Part shown: piece after piece, positions 4,791 through 6,838 of the stretch
Layout: every line of letters starts with the position of its first letter
How positions within the stretch are numbered: position 1 is the first letter of the stretch
Source of the DNA: Candidatus Finniella inopinata
GTDB lineage: Bacteria; Pseudomonadota; Alphaproteobacteria; Paracaedibacterales; CAITNM01
Direction of reading: 5' to 3'
NCBI GenBank assembly: GCA_945903885.1
Contig: CAMDPB010000055.1
Location: 1 to 6,838, forward strand
Length of the DNA: 6,838 nucleotides
Made by a program: the position numbers and the translations under genes
Notes under the pieces: model-generated
Seen by the model: only the letters and a program-made list of their open reading frames with translations
Database searches by the model: none
Told to the model about the DNA's origin: nothing

Positions 4791-5936
4791 ATGCGATATT
4801 TTCGAGATTTTAAAACTTTGAATCCAAGCCAAGTAGTATTGGCTGTTTTGGTAATTGTTATTTGCTTTTTGACATTATGGTTCGTGGTTTTACGGGTTGG
4901 TAAACCGGTTATGCGCTCAATCTGTGTTGCAGCCATGAGTACTGACCGTTTGGTTGATCGTGAGCAGAAGTTGCGCGTTATTGAGGCGCAAACAGTAACA
5001 TTGGGCACTGTTAGTAAGCGTATAAACACCGTTGGACATATGCGCGCTAATGCTATGGTTATTATAAAATCAGAACTGTCAGGGCGTATTGCCGAGCTGT
5101 TGTTTACCGAAGGCGGGGCTGTTAAAAAAGGTGATTTAATTATTCGTTTTGAAGATGCAGAATATCGCGCAGCTGTTCAAATAGCTGAAGGTGAGCATGA
5201 AAATGCAAAAGCAAACTTAGAGCGCATTTCGAAATTGCATGAGCAAAAAGTTGAAAGCAATAAAAAACTTGATGAAGCAAACGCTCAGGTAAAAATTGCT
5301 GAGGGCAAGCTTTTGCAGGCAAAAGCAAATCTTGAAAAAGCGAATATTAAAGCTCCCTTTGATGGGACGATAGGAATTATGAACATCAGTGCTGGGGCAT
5401 TTGTTCAAGGAGCAACTGATTTAGTAACAGTTGTCGACAATAAGTCTGTTAAGGTTACATTCAAAGTTCCTGAAAAAAACGTACATGATGTTGGTGTGGG
5501 TCAGGTAGTTGAAGTAAAAGTCAGCGCATTTAAGGATCAGGTGTTTACAGGAATGATAGAAGCAGTTGATGCTAAGGTTGAACAAGAAAGTCACAGTGTG
5601 CAAGTGAAAGGTGTTATTCCAAACCCTGACAATTTGTTACGGGATGGTTTGTTTGCGAATGTAAGCCTTATAGTTGGTGAAAAAGGCAACACAATGACTG
5701 TAGATGAATCCTCAATTGAACGAATCGGTGAAATTGAATTTGTGTGGGTAGTAGAAAGAGGACGGGCTGAGAAACGTCGTGTGCTGACTGGATCACGTGA
5801 AAATGGACAAGTTGAAATTGTTGCTGGGTTACAACCTGGTCAAATTGTTGTTACTTCAGGACAAATAAAGCTTAGCGATGGTGCAAAGGTGAAAATTTCC
5901 AATATGCCGGATCCATCTGTAAAAGTAATGCTGTAG
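4791..5936 (+). CDS. RND efflux pump periplasmic adaptor (membrane fusion protein)
   Basis: Links an inner-membrane RND permease to an outer-membrane channel in the periplasm. The 381-residue protein has a cytoplasmic start (1-14), a transmembrane anchor (about 15-36) rather than a lipoprotein signal, and a linker to about 65. The first lipoyl half follows (about 88-122, with SGRIAELLFTEGGAVKKGD), then an alpha-helical hairpin (123-185, rich in Glu, Lys, Ala), the second lipoyl half IKAPFDGTIG (186-195) through VTVVD, a beta-barrel (about 218-295) and a membrane-proximal domain to the end. Domain order and length fit the AcrA/MexA superfamily. ATG 4791 is the start that keeps the anchor; its ribosome binding site is weak (an AG-rich stretch 4774-4786). 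The permease begins 9 bp after the stop, so the two form an operon. Substrate cannot be inferred. Confidence 0.93.
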   Translation: MRYFRDFKTLNPSQVVLAVLVIVICFLTLWFVVLRVGKPVMRSICVAAMSTDRLVDREQKLRVIEAQTVTLGTVSKRINTVGHMRANAMVIIKSELSGRIAELLFTEGGAVKKGDLIIRFEDAEYRAAVQIAEGEHENAKANLERISKLHEQKVESNKKLDEANAQVKIAEGKLLQAKANLEKANIKAPFDGTIGIMNISAGAFVQGATDLVTVVDNKSVKVTFKVPEKNVHDVGVGQVVEVKVSAFKDQVFTGMIEAVDAKVEQESHSVQVKGVIPNPDNLLRDGLFANVSLIVGEKGNTMTVDESSIERIGEIEFVWVVERGRAEKRRVLTGSRENGQVEIVAGLQPGQIVVTSGQIKLSDGAKVKISNMPDPSVKVML

Positions 5937-5945
5937 CGGGGCACA

Positions 5946-6838
5946 ATGCGTATTTCTGAAGTTTGTATTGAGCGTCCAGTTTTTGCATGGGTAATGACGC
6001 TTATTTTGGTTCTGCTAGGTGCTGTTGGTGCCTATAGGCTTCCCTTACAAGCAATGCCTACGGTTTCAAACACTACAATTACAATTGAATCCTCACTTCC
6101 AGGTGCTAGCCCGGAAGTCGTTGAAACAACTTTGACTCGAATCATTGAAGATGCTGTTTCAAGCATTGAAGGTGTTGATCAGATTGAATCAATAAGTAAT
6201 TCAGAAGATTCAAAAGTTATTGTTGTGTTTCGGCCTGAGCGAAAAAGTGAAGATGCAGTTAATGATATTCGTGACCGCCTCGCTAAAAACCAAGAACGAA
6301 TGCCTATGGAAGCAACTCAGCCTGTTTTGACTAAGTCGCGTGCTGACGATAAGGCGATTATAACGTTGGCGTTGACCTCTGCAGCGCTTGATGCTGGTGA
6401 ATTGCACGACTTTGCAAAACGCGAATTGGAAAAAGAACTTGAAGCCGTTGGTGGCACTGCGCGTGTTGATATTTTAGGTGCCAGCGACTACGTGATGAGA
6501 ATTTACCTGAACCCCTTGAGCTTAGCTGCTTATGGCATAACAGTTTCAGAAGTTTTGCAGCAAGTTAAAAGGCAAAACATTGAAAAACCTGCAGGAAAGC
6601 TTATTTCAAAAGACCGTGAGTATTCAGTTACAACTGTTGCATCACTAGAAAAGCCTGAAGAATTTGAAAATATGATTGTAGCGACTCGAAAAGATTTTCT
6701 GGTGCGGTTACGCGATATTGGTCGGGCTGAAATTGATTCAGATGACAGAAAAACAAAAACATATTTTAACGGAAAAGCTGGTATCAGCATTGGTATTGTT
6801 AAACAATCTAATGCTAACCCTATTGATGTTGCGCGTGG
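5946..6838 (+). CDS. RND efflux permease, AcrB/MexB-like (HAE1-type), N-terminal part
   Basis: Proton-driven inner-membrane pump subunit. The gene runs off the right edge; 297 codons are visible of the roughly 1,000 usual for the family. MRISEVCIERPVFAWVM (1-17) with a transmembrane helix (about 10-30) and RLPLQAMPTV (31-40) match the classic N-terminus. The periplasmic porter domain follows, with LPGASPEVVETTLT (51-64), IEGVDQIES (74-82), MRIYLNP (184-190) and VRLRDIG (253-259). These resemble the multidrug (HAE1) branch more than the heavy-metal branch, although the proton-relay aspartates of helix 4 lie beyond the edge. The start ATG lies 9 bp after the adaptor stop, with GCGGGG (5936-5941) as a rather unusual G-rich ribosome-binding candidate. 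The frame is open throughout, with no sign of damage. Confidence 0.93.
   Translation, partial: MRISEVCIERPVFAWVMTLILVLLGAVGAYRLPLQAMPTVSNTTITIESSLPGASPEVVETTLTRIIEDAVSSIEGVDQIESISNSEDSKVIVVFRPERKSEDAVNDIRDRLAKNQERMPMEATQPVLTKSRADDKAIITLALTSAALDAGELHDFAKRELEKELEAVGGTARVDILGASDYVMRIYLNPLSLAAYGITVSEVLQQVKRQNIEKPAGKLISKDREYSVTTVASLEKPEEFENMIVATRKDFLVRLRDIGRAEIDSDDRKTKTYFNGKAGISIGIVKQSNANPIDVAR

Noticed and set aside
4742..5029. 95-codon minus-strand open frame over the start of the efflux adaptor
   Set aside because: It overlaps the clearly coding adaptor, and its low-complexity Thr/Arg/Lys-rich translation resembles no protein family I know.

Overview
The window looks like ordinary chromosome from a Gram-negative bacterium of moderate-to-low GC. 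It carries ileS-lspA, an FYDLN-type zinc-ribbon protein, tRNA-Lys, truA, and the adaptor and permease genes of an RND efflux pump. The FYDLN-type protein is a family known mainly from Alphaproteobacteria. Together with the A+T-leaning sequence and two exported proteins that I cannot place in any family, it makes an alphaproteobacterium, perhaps a host-associated one, my best guess. That placement is inference from family knowledge, not a measured phylogeny.

Layout. Bases 1-673 (+) hold the last 65 codons of ileS and the complete lspA, translationally overlapped. A strong hairpin with U-tracts on both sides (673-702) separates lspA from a convergent gene (710-1939, -) that encodes an exported coiled-coil protein of unknown function. 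A divergent intergenic stretch (1940-2113) holds outward-facing promoter candidates and an imperfectly duplicated sequence block. It leads into the small FYDLN-type gene (2114-2413, +), which ends at its own terminator. The next spacer (2414-2583) contains a 13-bp imperfect inverted repeat, a near-duplicated TTGG(T)ATAATTAAC element and an extended -10 promoter. That promoter drives a second exported orphan protein (2584-3840, +), whose 3' end overlaps truA (3812-4564, -) tail to tail by 29 bp. tRNA-Lys(TTT) lies 12 bp upstream of truA on the same strand, and a near-consensus promoter serves both. From 4791 to the right edge runs an RND pump operon (+): a complete membrane-fusion adaptor, then 9 bp later the first 297 codons of the inner-membrane permease.

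How the genes work together. IleS charges tRNA-Ile, and LspA cleaves the signal peptides of prolipoproteins; this is a common housekeeping pairing. TruA converts U38-U40 of tRNAs to pseudouridine, and the tRNA-Lys encoded just upstream has a U39, so it is itself a candidate substrate. The adaptor and permease would form an efflux pump with an outer-membrane channel that is not encoded in this window. No mobile element, CRISPR array or recognisable defence system is visible. The most unusual content is the two secreted orphan proteins and the repeat structures in their upstream regions.
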